A DNA stretch of 64,000 nt from positions 1,922,001 to 1,986,000 of the forward strand of contig NZ_CP030064.1 in the NCBI RefSeq assembly GCF_003990725.2, written 5' to 3'. Every line of letters starts with the position of its first letter. Within the stretch, counting starts at the first letter, position 1. This DNA comes from Halorubrum sp. PV6. GTDB taxonomy: Archaea; Halobacteriota; Halobacteria; Halobacteriales; Haloferacaceae. A model generated the notes under the pieces. The model saw only the letters and a program-made list of their open reading frames with translations, was not told where the DNA came from and did not search any database. The position numbers and the translations under genes are program-made. Of this stretch, positions 17,649 to 26,213 are shown piece after piece.

Positions 17649-18911
17649 ATGTCACTCCCCGTTGAGATCGCCTTCGGGATCTACCTCGGGATCGTCACCG
17701 GGGTTGTCCCCGCGCTCGTGGCAGGGACCCTCGGGTTCGTTTTTAAGTACGTCACCGACGTGACCATCCCCGGTCTCGGGGTGGTCGTCCTGTCGCTCGC
17801 GATCGCGGGGATCAACGGCGGCCTGCTCGCGCTCAACGACGAGACGATCCGCTCCTCGGAGCGCGCTCCGGCGGTTCTGACGGCTATCGTCGTGGTGTTG
17901 ATGCTCTCGCTGTACGCTCACGCGCAGGGCGACCGCCTCGGAAGCAGCGTCCCGAAGCGGATCTCGCTCCAGCGGCTCCGCGACCGCACGCTCTCGACCG
18001 ACGTGATCGAACTCGTCGGCGGGCGGGGCCGGGTCTCCGTCGAAGTGACCGGCGAGGTGAACGACATGGAGGGGTATCCGCCCCTGCCCGCCGAGACGCG
18101 GCAGGCGATCCGCGACGGCGAATGGACCTTCCCGGCCGACCTCCCGCTCACGGAGTTGGAGTCGCGGCTCGCGGAGCGCCTGCAGACCGAGCTCGACTTG
18201 GCCGACGCGACGGTCCGGATCGACGAACAGGCGCGCGCGACCGTGGCCGCCGCGCCGCCGACCGGGGCGCTCTCGAAGCGGGTCCCGGAGGGGAAACGCG
18301 CGGTGTCGGTCGCCGCGCTCGTGCCGACCGGAATCGCCCGCGGCGACGTGGTCCGCGTGATCGCCTCGGACCTCGACGTGAAGGGAACGGTGCTCGCCGC
18401 GCGGTCGAGCGGCGACGTGGACCCGAAAGCAGCCGCGGGGGGCGAGTCGGGGACCGACGACTCCCCGCCGTCCGACGACGCGGTCCGGACCGACGGCGGA
18501 ACGGTGCCGGTCGCGCCGCCGCCGACGGCAACCGCGCCGACGACGACGGGGGGCGAGGGGCGAGTGACCGTCGCCGTCGACCGCGCCGACGCGACCGCGC
18601 TGCTCCGCGCCGAGCGCGGCCGCGTGCTGGTGCTGTCTCGCGGCACCCGTCGCGAGTACGAACTCACGACGCTTCTGCGGCGGGCCGGCAAGCGGTTCCG
18701 GAAGGTCTCGGTCGTCGCCGGCGGCCCGTTGGACGGCCACACCATCGGCGACGCCGACGTTCGCGAAGCGTACGACGTCGCCGTCCTCGCGGCACACCAC
18801 GAGTCGTGGACGATCGCACCGAGCGGGTCGCAGTCGCTGTCGGCCGGCGACGACCTGTTCGTCGTCGGGAGCCGCGACGCCATCGACCGGTTCGCGGAGG
18901 TGGCCGCGTGA
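17649..18911 (+). CDS. Membrane protein with TrkA-C-like (RCK_C) C-terminal domain
   Basis: 420 residues. Three N-terminal membrane helices (to about residue 97) precede a soluble domain with a conserved PPLPAETRQAIRDGEWTFPA segment, a disordered Asp/Thr-rich linker (about 265-305), and a C-terminal RCK_C-like domain (GPLDGHTIGDADVREAYDV ... LSAGDDLFVVGSRDAIDRF). It lacks an RCK_N Rossmann domain and a channel filter. It overlaps the next gene by 4 bases (GTGA), so the two are translationally coupled. It is probably a regulatory subunit of K+ or cation transport. Confidence 0.7.
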   Translation: MSLPVEIAFGIYLGIVTGVVPALVAGTLGFVFKYVTDVTIPGLGVVVLSLAIAGINGGLLALNDETIRSSERAPAVLTAIVVVLMLSLYAHAQGDRLGSSVPKRISLQRLRDRTLSTDVIELVGGRGRVSVEVTGEVNDMEGYPPLPAETRQAIRDGEWTFPADLPLTELESRLAERLQTELDLADATVRIDEQARATVAAAPPTGALSKRVPEGKRAVSVAALVPTGIARGDVVRVIASDLDVKGTVLAARSSGDVDPKAAAGGESGTDDSPPSDDAVRTDGGTVPVAPPPTATAPTTTGGEGRVTVAVDRADATALLRAERGRVLVLSRGTRREYELTTLLRRAGKRFRKVSVVAGGPLDGHTIGDADVREAYDVAVLAAHHESWTIAPSGSQSLSAGDDLFVVGSRDAIDRFAEVAA

Positions 18912-20176
18912 CGCCGACCGTCGCTGCGCTCGTCGACGTCGGCTTCGCGCAACCCCGGCAGGCGGCGGTCACCCTCGCCACGTTCGCCGTCGTCGCCGCG
19001 TTGGTCACCGGGAGCGCGGCGCTGGCCTACCGCTGGTACTTCCGCGCGGAGATTCCGGAGGGCGTCGCCGCCCTCCTCGGGGTGGCCGTCGTCGCGCTGT
19101 ACCTCAACACGACCTCGCTGGGGTCGGTGGCGGCGGGCGACAATCCGACGCTTTTGGCGCCCGAAAGCGTGTTCTTCAACCTCGTCTCGCTCGGCGTCGC
19201 GATGGTGATCGCCCCGGTCGGTCGGTACATGGGCGACCGGCTCTCCGTCGACGTGTTCGCGCTCTCGGGGGCGAGGCAACTCGAGGGCGAACTGAGCGGG
19301 ATGGTACGCGCGGTGGGGCGGTTCACGGCGGTGACGCTCCCCGAGACCGACGAGATCCGCGACATGGACACCTACGACCCCGTCTCGCCGGAGAAGAAGG
19401 CGGAGCTCTCCGAGAAGACCCTGCTCTTCCCGCGGAAACTGCCGGTCGCAGACCTCCGCGAACGACTCGTCTCCCGGATCAAATCGGAGTACGGCGTCGG
19501 CTACGTCGACGTCGACGTCGACGCCGACGGGACGCTGCAGTACTTCGCCGTCGGCTCCCGCGCCGCGGGGATCGGGCCGACGCTCGCGCCGGGAACCGCG
19601 GCGACGGCGGTGGCCGCCGACCCGCCGAACAACGCCACCGCCGGCGACGCGGTACAGCTGTGGCGAGACGACGCAGAAAAGCGGGTCGCCACCGGCGAAC
19701 TGCGTGGAGTCGCCGGCGACGCCGTCACCGTGGCGCTCGACGAGTCGGACGCCGAGCGGCTGACCGACGAGACTGGGTACCGGCTGGTGACGCTTCCCGC
19801 CGAGCCGCGGGCGGACCGGGAGTTCGCCTCGCTGCTCCGGAACGCCGACGAGACGATGGCCGCCGTGACCGTCGCGGCGGGGAGCGCCCTCGACGGGAGC
19901 ACCGTCGCCGACGTCGACACCGTGGTCGCCGCGGTGCGACCGAACGAGGGGTCGGTCCAGCCGATTCCCTCGGGGACGTACGCGCTCGGCGCCGGCGACC
20001 TCGTCTACCTCGTCGGACGGCCGGACGCGATCCGCCGGTTCGAGGCGGCCGCGAGGGTCGCCGAGCCGGACTCGGCGGACGGAGACGGGGGCGGGAACGC
20101 ACCGGTCGAGGAGGTGACAGAGGGTCATCGCGGCGCCGATTCCGAGCGCGACCCCGACCGGGCGCAACGCTCTTGA
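18908..20176 (+). CDS. Second membrane protein with TrkA-C-like C-terminal domain
   Basis: 422 residues from the GTG at 18908, which overlaps the preceding stop. The architecture repeats its neighbour: three membrane helices, a middle domain with YDPVSPEKKAELSEKTLLFP, and a C-terminal RCK_C-like unit (GSALDGSTVADVDTVVAAV ... LGAGDLVYLVGRPDAIRRF). The last 40 residues are acidic and disordered. The two probably arose by duplication and may form a heteromer. Longer in-frame extensions upstream overlap the previous gene and are not credible. Confidence 0.7.
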   Translation: MTPTVAALVDVGFAQPRQAAVTLATFAVVAALVTGSAALAYRWYFRAEIPEGVAALLGVAVVALYLNTTSLGSVAAGDNPTLLAPESVFFNLVSLGVAMVIAPVGRYMGDRLSVDVFALSGARQLEGELSGMVRAVGRFTAVTLPETDEIRDMDTYDPVSPEKKAELSEKTLLFPRKLPVADLRERLVSRIKSEYGVGYVDVDVDADGTLQYFAVGSRAAGIGPTLAPGTAATAVAADPPNNATAGDAVQLWRDDAEKRVATGELRGVAGDAVTVALDESDAERLTDETGYRLVTLPAEPRADREFASLLRNADETMAAVTVAAGSALDGSTVADVDTVVAAVRPNEGSVQPIPSGTYALGAGDLVYLVGRPDAIRRFEAAARVAEPDSADGDGGGNAPVEEVTEGHRGADSERDPDRAQRS

Positions 20177-20199
20177 GTCGCCCGCGCGGGAGTTCGCGT

Positions 20200-20496
20200 A
20201 TGCACTGGAAGCTGTTCGCCGACCTCGCCGAGATCGCCGGGGGCCGCGACATCGACGTGAGCGCGGAGCCCGGCGATACGGTCGGCGACGCCCTCGACGC
20301 GCTGTTGACGGCCCACCCGGACCTCCGCGAGCGAGTGCTCGACGACGGCGAGGTCGCCGACCACATCAACGTCCTCCGGAACGGCCGAAACGTCCGCCAC
20401 GACGGCGGGATGGACGCGACGCTCGAAGCCGGCGACGAGTTGGCGCTGTTCCCGCCGGTGAGCGGGGGCGCGGTCGGGCGGCCGGCCGGCCGCTAA
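20200..20496 (+). CDS. Ubiquitin-like small archaeal modifier / MoaD-family protein with a C-terminal extension
   Basis: 98 residues starting MHWKLFADLAEIAGG, a beta-grasp fold very close to Haloferax SAMP1. The core ends in LALFPPVSGG, where SAMP1 normally stops so that its Gly-Gly carboxylate can be adenylated by the E1-like enzyme UbaA. Here Gly89-Gly90 is followed by AVGRPAGR before the stop, so it would need processing before conjugation or sulfur transfer. It lies just upstream of deoxyhypusine synthase. Family call is strong; the meaning of the tail is inferred. Confidence 0.88.
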   Translation: MHWKLFADLAEIAGGRDIDVSAEPGDTVGDALDALLTAHPDLRERVLDDGEVADHINVLRNGRNVRHDGGMDATLEAGDELALFPPVSGGAVGRPAGR

Positions 20497-20535
20497 ATCG
20501 GTCGTTTCAAGCGGTCGCACGCTGCACCTCTCGTC

Positions 20536-21591
20536 ATGAGCGACAGCGACGACGGCCACGAGCAGAGTGACGGCGGCGACCCGCCGCGAGAGGAGTTTCA
20601 CGAGGACCCCGTCGGCCACACCCGCGCGAGCGCCGGGATGACCGTCGGAGAGTTGGTCGAGGGGTACGGCGACGCCGGCATCGGCGCCGCGTCGGTCAAC
20701 GAGGCCGGCGACGTGCTCGCGGAGATGTTCGAGAACGACGACTGCACCGTCTTCCTCTCGCTGGCCGGCGCGATGGTGCCGGCGGGGATGCGACGGATCG
20801 TCTCCGAACTGATCCGGGACGGCTACGTCGACGCGGTCGTGACGACGGGCGCGAACCTCACCCACGACGCCATCGAAGCCATCGGGGGGAAACACCACCA
20901 CGGGCGGACGCACGACCCGGAGAAGAGCCTCCGCGAACACGACGAGGGGCTCCGCGACGAGGGCGTCGACCGCATTTATAACGTGTACCTCCCGCAGGAG
21001 CATTTCGCGGCCTTCGAGGGCCACCTGCGCGAGGAGGTGTTCCCGCCGCTTGCGGCCGACCCGAACGCCGAGGGGGCCGACCCGGTGGGGATCGCAGACC
21101 TCACGCGCGAACTCGGGCGCGCCAACGCTGCGGTCAACGAGCGCGACGACGTGGCCGAAGACCCCGGCGTCGCCGCGGCGGCGTACGAGTGCGACGTGCC
21201 GATATACTGCCCCGCGGTGCAAGACTCCGTGCTCGGGCTGCAGGCCTGGATGTACGCCCAGACCGCGGATTTCACGCTCGACGCGTTGACCGACATGACC
21301 GAGTTGACCGACCTCGCCTTCGACGCCGACGACGCCGGCTGCCTGCTCGTCGGCGGCGGCGTCCCGAAGAACTTCACGCTCCAGACGATGCTCGTCACGC
21401 CGCGAGCGTACGACTACGCGGTCCAGATCACGATGGACCCCGAGGCGACGGGCGGCCTCTCCGGCGCGACCTTAGAGGAGGCGCGTTCCTGGGGGAAGTT
21501 GGAGAAGGACGCGCGCAACGCCTCCGTCTACGGCGACGCGACCGTGATGCTCCCGATGCTCGTGGCGGCCGCTCGCGAGCGCGTCGAGTAG
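20536..21591 (+). CDS. dys: Deoxyhypusine synthase
   Basis: 351 residues. Hallmarks include VTTGANLTHD (NAD site), GGKHHHGR, the CPAVQDSVLG segment and the catalytic-lysine motif SWGKLEKDA (Lys321). It transfers an aminobutyl group, from spermidine or agmatine depending on lineage, to a lysine of translation factor aIF5A; haloarchaea probably use agmatine. The first 30 residues are an acidic extension. It follows the SAMP-like gene by 39 bases and could share its transcript. Confidence 0.93.
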   Translation: MSDSDDGHEQSDGGDPPREEFHEDPVGHTRASAGMTVGELVEGYGDAGIGAASVNEAGDVLAEMFENDDCTVFLSLAGAMVPAGMRRIVSELIRDGYVDAVVTTGANLTHDAIEAIGGKHHHGRTHDPEKSLREHDEGLRDEGVDRIYNVYLPQEHFAAFEGHLREEVFPPLAADPNAEGADPVGIADLTRELGRANAAVNERDDVAEDPGVAAAAYECDVPIYCPAVQDSVLGLQAWMYAQTADFTLDALTDMTELTDLAFDADDAGCLLVGGGVPKNFTLQTMLVTPRAYDYAVQITMDPEATGGLSGATLEEARSWGKLEKDARNASVYGDATVMLPMLVAAARERVE

Positions 21592-21629
21592 CCGCTTAAA
21601 AATCACCGGCCGCGGCGACGCGTAATTAC

Positions 21630-21641
21630 ATCTAATTAGAT
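21630..21641. promoter_or_regulatory. 12-base AT-rich palindrome ATCTAATTAGAT before a ribbon-helix-helix gene
   Basis: A perfect palindrome of weak base pairs in a GC-rich genome, 31-42 bases upstream of the ATG at 21672, where the TATA box should be. Ribbon-helix-helix proteins often bind such sites as dimers and repress their own genes. The palindrome is seen; binding is inferred. Confidence 0.55.
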
Positions 21642-21671
21642 TTTTCACCGTGGAGTGGCTTCGAGGAGTCA

Positions 21672-21872
21672 ATGAGCGACTACACCACCATCTCGCTGCG
21701 GAAGACGTTCGTCGCGGACGTCGAGGAGTACATCGAAGACGAGCCGTTCGGCTCGGTCAAGGAGTTCGTGAAACACGTGGTGGTCCAAGAGATGGAGTCG
21801 AACGACGAGATCAGCGAGGCCGAGGCGCGAAAGATCGGGCAGAAGCTCCGGGACCTGGGGTACATGGAGTGA
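21672..21872 (+). CDS. Ribbon-helix-helix (CopG-type) protein
   Basis: 66 residues beginning MSDYTTISLRKTFVADVEEY, with a beta strand of alternating residues followed by two helices (GSVKEFVKHVVVQEM), the standard RHH layout. The last third is charged and helical. It overlaps the next small membrane protein by one base, so the two are co-translated. It could be an autoregulator acting on the palindrome upstream. Confidence 0.7.
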   Translation: MSDYTTISLRKTFVADVEEYIEDEPFGSVKEFVKHVVVQEMESNDEISEAEARKIGQKLRDLGYME

Positions 21873-22078
21873 TGGCGGCGAAACGCGCCGTCGAGTCGCC
21901 CGAGGGGCTCTCGCGGGCGGACCTCATTCTCGCGTGTATGCCGCTCCTGTTCGCGGGAGGCTACGCGCTCGGCGTCGCCGCGTTCGACGCCTGGACGACC
22001 GCGACCGGGCTCGCGGCCGTCGCCGGGTCGCTTCCGATGGTCGACGGGCTGTTCCGGAACCCGCCGCAAGGCGGATGA
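21872..22078 (+). CDS. Small two-helix membrane protein
   Basis: 68 residues with two hydrophobic segments: LILACMPLLFAGGYALGVAA and TTATGLAAVAGSLPMVDGLF. The start is fixed by the 1-base overlap with the RHH gene stop. No family recognised. The coupling suggests that the regulator and membrane protein work together. Confidence 0.6.
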   Translation: MAAKRAVESPEGLSRADLILACMPLLFAGGYALGVAAFDAWTTATGLAAVAGSLPMVDGLFRNPPQGG

Positions 22079-22156
22079 GCGTCGAGCCGACAGCTAAAAG
22101 CGCGGCACTACCGCTAAAGGGGGAAGAAACGCAGCGTCAACAAGCGAGCGCGGTCG

Positions 22157-22333
22157 TCAGTTATCGCCGTTCTTCGACTGCCAGGCGTAGTCGCGGCGGG
22201 ACGCCGAGTCGCCGAAGCCGCAGGAGGCGCAGCGCTCTTTTTTGACGTGGTACGATTTCTCGCCGCAGCGGCGGCACTTCACGTGAACCGTCTTGTTCTT
22301 TTTCCCTTGAGAGGGCGTTCCGGAGCCGGTCAT
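22157..22333 (-). CDS. rpl37e: Large-subunit ribosomal protein eL37
   Basis: 58 residues, [20 protein letters not shown] and onward, with a zinc finger of two CxxC pairs (CRRCG at about 20-23, CASCG at about 35-38) and a basic C-terminus ending WQSKNGDN. This matches archaeal and eukaryotic L37e, which binds 23S rRNA. Its ATG overlaps the stop of the lsm gene by ATGA, the conserved archaeal lsm-rpl37e pair. Confidence 0.95.
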   Translation of the reverse strand: MTGSGTPSQGKKNKTVHVKCRRCGEKSYHVKKERCASCGFGDSASRRDYAWQSKNGDN

Positions 22334-22572
22334 GCTTTGATGGTGACGACGTTATCGCCGCGTATAATCGTTGTGTCTTCGATTGCGACGGCGAACTCGC
22401 CGTCGAGGTCGTCGTCGACGCGGTCGTCGACATCGGACTCCGGCTCGATGACGACGTTCATGTGCTGGTCGTAGCCAGCGAGGATCCCGTAGTACGTCGT
22501 TCCGTCCTTCAGGTGAACCGTTACCGGCTCCTCGAGCGACGCTTCGAGCACGTCGAGGGGTCGTCCACTCAT
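22330..22572 (-). CDS. lsm: LSm family RNA-binding protein (archaeal Sm-like)
   Basis: 80 residues with the two Sm motifs: Sm1 [22 protein letters not shown] followed by HMNVVIEP, and Sm2 IRGDNVVTI. Archaeal LSm proteins form hexa- or heptameric rings that bind U-rich RNA and small RNAs. An acidic insert ([14 protein letters not shown]) sits between the motifs, as in haloarchaea. It is translationally coupled to rpl37e, linking RNA metabolism with ribosome production. Confidence 0.94.
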   Translation of the reverse strand: MSGRPLDVLEASLEEPVTVHLKDGTTYYGILAGYDQHMNVVIEPESDVDDRVDDDLDGEFAVAIEDTTIIRGDNVVTIKA

Positions 22573-22641
22573 TGTCCGTACCGCCGCCCGTCGCGGTAAT
22601 AAAAATACCGGGACGACGACCTCACGCGTCGGCGACCGCGC

Positions 22642-23937
22642 TCACTCCAGTCGCTCGCGGACGAACGCGGTCGCGGCCGGCACCGCGTCGGCGTACAGGG
22701 CGACGTACCGCAGCCGGGCCTGCGTCCGCCCGGCGTCGGCGTACCCCCGATCGATCGCGTCGGCGGTCCGTTCGAGCGATGTCACCGCCGGCAGGGCGAT
22801 CCGCGAGGCGAGGCCGTCGCCGCCGTCGACCGCCTCGGCGACGGCCTCGCGCGCTCGCTCCGCCGCCGACCGGAGCGAGGACTCGGACGGCGGTTCGCGG
22901 TACCGCCCCTCCTCGATCCCCTCGACGGCCCACCGACGCGCCTCGATGGCGGCGAGCGCGGTGCCGGCCTCGGCCACCGCCTCGGCGTGGTGACCGGCGT
23001 CGGACGCCCGCTCGACGTCGCCGACCGCCGTCTCGGCCCGCCGGTGGCTCGCGACCGCTAACTCCTGTGCCACGGTCCCGCTCAGGTCCGCGTCGACCGG
23101 CGCCGCCTCGTCGCCGGTTCGCCTCCGCACCTCCGCGCGCGTCCGGCGCACCGAGCCGTCCAGCGCGTCCGCGGCCGCCACCAGCGACGCCCACCGCGGT
23201 TCGGGTTCGTCGCGGCTCCCACGGAACGCGTCGCGGAGCCCCGCCGCGTCGGTCGCGGCGGCTCGCGCGCGCTCAACGTCGCCGACCGCGTCGCCGGCCC
23301 GGAACGGCGCCGCGACCGGGTCGTCGGGGTACCGGACGGTGGGGCGGAGGTGCCGCTCGCACGCCGCGAGCAGCGACTCGACCGGCTCGTAGGCGAGCGC
23401 CGCGGCCGTCGTCGACGGCGCGCGGTACTCCAGGTCGGCGGCGAGCGCCGCCCGGTCCTCGCGGACGGCGCGACGGCGGGCGGCGAGTTCGCTCCCGTCG
23501 TCGACGCCCGTGGCCGCCCGGTAGGCGCCGCGGACCGTCGCGGCCTCACCGCGGGCCCGTCGCCGGGCGGAGAGGGCCTCGGTCGGCCACGGGTCGGACG
23601 GCTCGGTGGCGGTGCGCTCGGCCGCCCGCTCCCGGTCGTCGGCGATCGCCGCGGCGACCGCCGCGTTCGGGAGCGACGGGTCCGCGGGGACGGCGGCGAG
23701 CAGGTCGCGTGCGCGGGACTCGTGGTCCGCGCCGAACGACTCGGGGACGGTCGCCGGGAACGGCGCGGCCGGCCACTCGACCGCGTCGACGAGGTCCGGC
23801 GGCACGGAGGCCGCCTCGCCGCGCCGCCCCTCGCCGTCGCCGCCGAGCGGCGAGGTGGAACACCCCGCGACCGCCCCAGCGCCGGCCGTCGCGATGCCGG
23901 CGAGGAAGCCGCGGCGCGACGGCGACTCGCGAGTCAC
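22642..23937 (-). CDS. Tat-exported lipoprotein, function unknown
   Basis: 431 residues starting at GTG. The N-terminus SPSRRGFLAGIATAGAGAVAGCS has a twin-arginine motif and a lipobox Cys, so it is exported folded and lipid-anchored on the outer face. The rest is Ala/Arg/Glu-rich and mostly helical, with many repeated ...RAEAAVGDVERA... turns, like a helical bundle; no enzyme motif seen. It overlaps the preceding lipoprotein gene by 4 bases (GTGA), so they form a two-gene unit. Confidence 0.75.
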   Translation of the reverse strand: MTRESPSRRGFLAGIATAGAGAVAGCSTSPLGGDGEGRRGEAASVPPDLVDAVEWPAAPFPATVPESFGADHESRARDLLAAVPADPSLPNAAVAAAIADDRERAAERTATEPSDPWPTEALSARRRARGEAATVRGAYRAATGVDDGSELAARRRAVREDRAALAADLEYRAPSTTAAALAYEPVESLLAACERHLRPTVRYPDDPVAAPFRAGDAVGDVERARAAATDAAGLRDAFRGSRDEPEPRWASLVAAADALDGSVRRTRAEVRRRTGDEAAPVDADLSGTVAQELAVASHRRAETAVGDVERASDAGHHAEAVAEAGTALAAIEARRWAVEGIEEGRYREPPSESSLRSAAERAREAVAEAVDGGDGLASRIALPAVTSLERTADAIDRGYADAGRTQARLRYVALYADAVPAATAFVRERLE

Positions 23938-24599
23938 GCGTCTTCACCCCCGGAGGCGGCCGATGCGTCGAACGCGTCCGACGCGTTGAACGCGGCCGGC
24001 GGGGCGCCGGGCCCGCAGGAGCCGGACATGCGCCGGCCGCTCCCGCGCGACCTGTCGGCGGCGACGGGCATCCGGATCGCGAACCCGACGGTGTGGGTCG
24101 CGTCGAGTTCGCAGTCGACGTCGGCCGGCCGGTACGCGCGGCAGAACGCGGCGTGCGGCTGGAGGTCACCCTCGGCCAGCGGGCGTCGCTCGACGCGCAC
24201 CGACCGGAACCGGACCGCCCGACACGCCTCGATCGGCATCGCGAGCAGGTACACGGACTCGGCGTCGAACTCGGTCTCGGCGCAGAACGACCGCAGCGTC
24301 TCGCCGGGGGGCGTCTCCGCGAAGGTGAGGGCCGCGAGGTCGTCTTCGGCGACCAACACGCGCCGCGCGCTGCGGTGCTGCAGCGCTCGCTCGTCGGCAG
24401 ACAGCGACGGGAGCTCGTCGGCCGCGGTGACCAGCGCGCGGCCGCCCTCGTCGCGGACCGACTCGACCTCGTGGTCGTCGATCGGTCGCTCGCTGCTCGG
24501 GTAGCTGTTCGTCGCGGTCTCTCGGCCGGCACAGCCCGTCAGCGCGGCGAGCCCGGCGGCGGCCGCGAGGAGGGCGCGGCGGCGGGGAACGTCTGTCAT
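23934..24599 (-). CDS. Tat-type lipoprotein, function unknown
   Basis: 221 residues from the ATG at 24599. MTDVPRRRALLAAAAGLAALTGC is a signal with a short Arg cluster and a lipobox ending in Cys. The mature part contains a compact domain with four or more further cysteines and a C-terminal low-complexity Ala/Ser/Asp tail. A longer frame upstream lacks signal features. It is the first gene of a coupled pair with the larger lipoprotein; the two probably act together at the cell surface. Confidence 0.75.
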   Translation of the reverse strand: MTDVPRRRALLAAAAGLAALTGCAGRETATNSYPSSERPIDDHEVESVRDEGGRALVTAADELPSLSADERALQHRSARRVLVAEDDLAALTFAETPPGETLRSFCAETEFDAESVYLLAMPIEACRAVRFRSVRVERRPLAEGDLQPHAAFCRAYRPADVDCELDATHTVGFAIRMPVAADRSRGSGRRMSGSCGPGAPPAAFNASDAFDASAASGGEDA

Positions 24600-24860
24600 C
24601 GGCGGGCGTTCGGCCGAGCGCCCCAAACGCTTTGTGGGACCCGTCACTCGCTCGGAAGCGATCTGCGGTGTCACGGCCGAACCCCGGTGTTTTTAATGCG
24701 GGCGGGAGTACGCCGAGGTACCACACTCCCGCGGGACACGGTGAGCCGACGACGGCTCGGCCGTAGCGGGGCCTCAACGACGCGCGGACAAACGTAGCGC
24801 TGACGGCTCCTTGCGGGGTTTCAGTGATGGACGCCAATTACGGCGTTCGACACCACAATC
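24600..24860 (+). promoter_or_regulatory. Intergenic region with a probable long leader for RNase J
   Basis: 261 bases between the divergent lipoprotein and rnj genes. The best + strand TATA-like element, gtgtttttaatg (24688-24699), is about 160 bases before the rnj ATG, much further than the 25-30 bases typical of this genome. If used, the mRNA has a leader of roughly 135 bases. No coding gene is apparent in it. Confidence 0.35.
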
Positions 24861-26213
24861 ATGGAAATCGAAATTGCGACACTCGGCGGTTACGAAGAGG
24901 TCGGTCGACAGATGACGGCGGTGCGAGCGGGCGACGACATCGTCATCTTCGACATGGGCCTGAACCTCAGTAAGGTCCTCATCCACGACAACGTGGAGAC
25001 CGAGAGCATGCACAGCCTCGACCTGATCGACATGGGCGCCATCCCGGACGACCGCGTCATGAGCGAGCTGGAAGGCGACGTTCAGGCGATCGTCCCCACC
25101 CACGGTCACCTCGACCACATCGCGGGCATCCCGAAACTCGCCCACCGGTACGACGCCCCGATTGTCGGATCGCCGTACACGATCGAACTCGTCAAACAGC
25201 AGATCTCCGACGAGGGGAAGTTCCAGGTCGACAACGACCTCGTGAAGATGAAGGCGGGCGGGACGATGGCCATCGGCGACTCCGAGCAGGTCGAAATGGA
25301 GTTCGTCAACGTCACCCACTCGATCATCGACGCGATCAACCCGGTCCTCCACACGCCCGAAGGCGCCGTCGTCTACGGGCTCGACAAGCGACTGGACCAC
25401 GACCCCGTCATCGGCGACCCGATCGACATGGAGCGGTTCCGTGAGATCGGCCGCCAGGACGAGGGCGTCCTCTGTTACATCGAGGACTGTACGAACGCCG
25501 GCCGGAAGGGCCGAACGCCCTCCGAGTCGTACGCGAAGAAACACGTCGAGGACACGCTCACCTCGATGGAGGACTACTCGGGCGGCATCGTCGCCACCAC
25601 GTTCTCCTCGCACATCGCTCGCGTGAAGACGCTCGTCGAGTACGCCCGCGAAATCGGCCGTCAGCCGGTTCTGCTCGGCCGCTCGATGGAGAAGTACTCG
25701 GGCACCGCCGAACGACTCGACTTCGTCGACTTCCAGGGCGACGTCGGCATGTACGGCCACCGGAAGTCCGTCGACCGCGCGTTCAAGCGCATCATGAAGG
25801 AGGGGAAGGGCAACTTCCTCCCCATCGTGACGGGCCACCAGGGCGAGCCGCGCGCGATGTTGACTCGTATGGGCCGCGGCGAGACCCCCTACGAAATTGA
25901 CGACGGCGACAAGGTCGTCTTCAGCGCGAGTATCATTCCCGAGCCGACCAACGAGGGACAGCGCTACCAGTCCGAACAGCTGCTCCGGATGCAGGGCGCG
26001 CGCCTCTACGACGACATCCACGTCTCCGGCCACCTCCGCGAGGAGGGGCACTACGAGATGCTCGACGCGCTGCAGCCGCAGCACCTCATCCCGGCACACC
26101 AGACGCTGAAGGGTCGCTCGCCGTACGTCGACCTCGCGAAGTCGCAGGGGTACAAGCTCGGTCGTGACGTCCACGTCACGCAGAACGGCAACGTCATCCA
26201 ACTCGCCGAATGA
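24861..26213 (+). CDS. rnj: RNase J, 5'-3' exoribonuclease (beta-CASP metallo-beta-lactamase)
   Basis: 450 residues. The metallo-beta-lactamase motif HGHLDHIAG and the following VNVTHS give the zinc ligands; the beta-CASP region has [24 protein letters not shown] and the C-terminal [18 protein letters not shown] and PAHQT histidines. Length and motif order match archaeal RNase J, a 5'-3' exonuclease in RNA turnover, rather than the KH-containing CPSF type. It overlaps the prenyl synthase gene by 4 bases (ATGA). Confidence 0.95.
   Translation: MEIEIATLGGYEEVGRQMTAVRAGDDIVIFDMGLNLSKVLIHDNVETESMHSLDLIDMGAIPDDRVMSELEGDVQAIVPTHGHLDHIAGIPKLAHRYDAPIVGSPYTIELVKQQISDEGKFQVDNDLVKMKAGGTMAIGDSEQVEMEFVNVTHSIIDAINPVLHTPEGAVVYGLDKRLDHDPVIGDPIDMERFREIGRQDEGVLCYIEDCTNAGRKGRTPSESYAKKHVEDTLTSMEDYSGGIVATTFSSHIARVKTLVEYAREIGRQPVLLGRSMEKYSGTAERLDFVDFQGDVGMYGHRKSVDRAFKRIMKEGKGNFLPIVTGHQGEPRAMLTRMGRGETPYEIDDGDKVVFSASIIPEPTNEGQRYQSEQLLRMQGARLYDDIHVSGHLREEGHYEMLDALQPQHLIPAHQTLKGRSPYVDLAKSQGYKLGRDVHVTQNGNVIQLAE

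Noticed and set aside
18122..18907. Upstream extension of the second RCK_C-like gene
   Set aside because: Overlaps the preceding gene in another frame; the GTGA overlap start at 18908 is typical of coupled genes.
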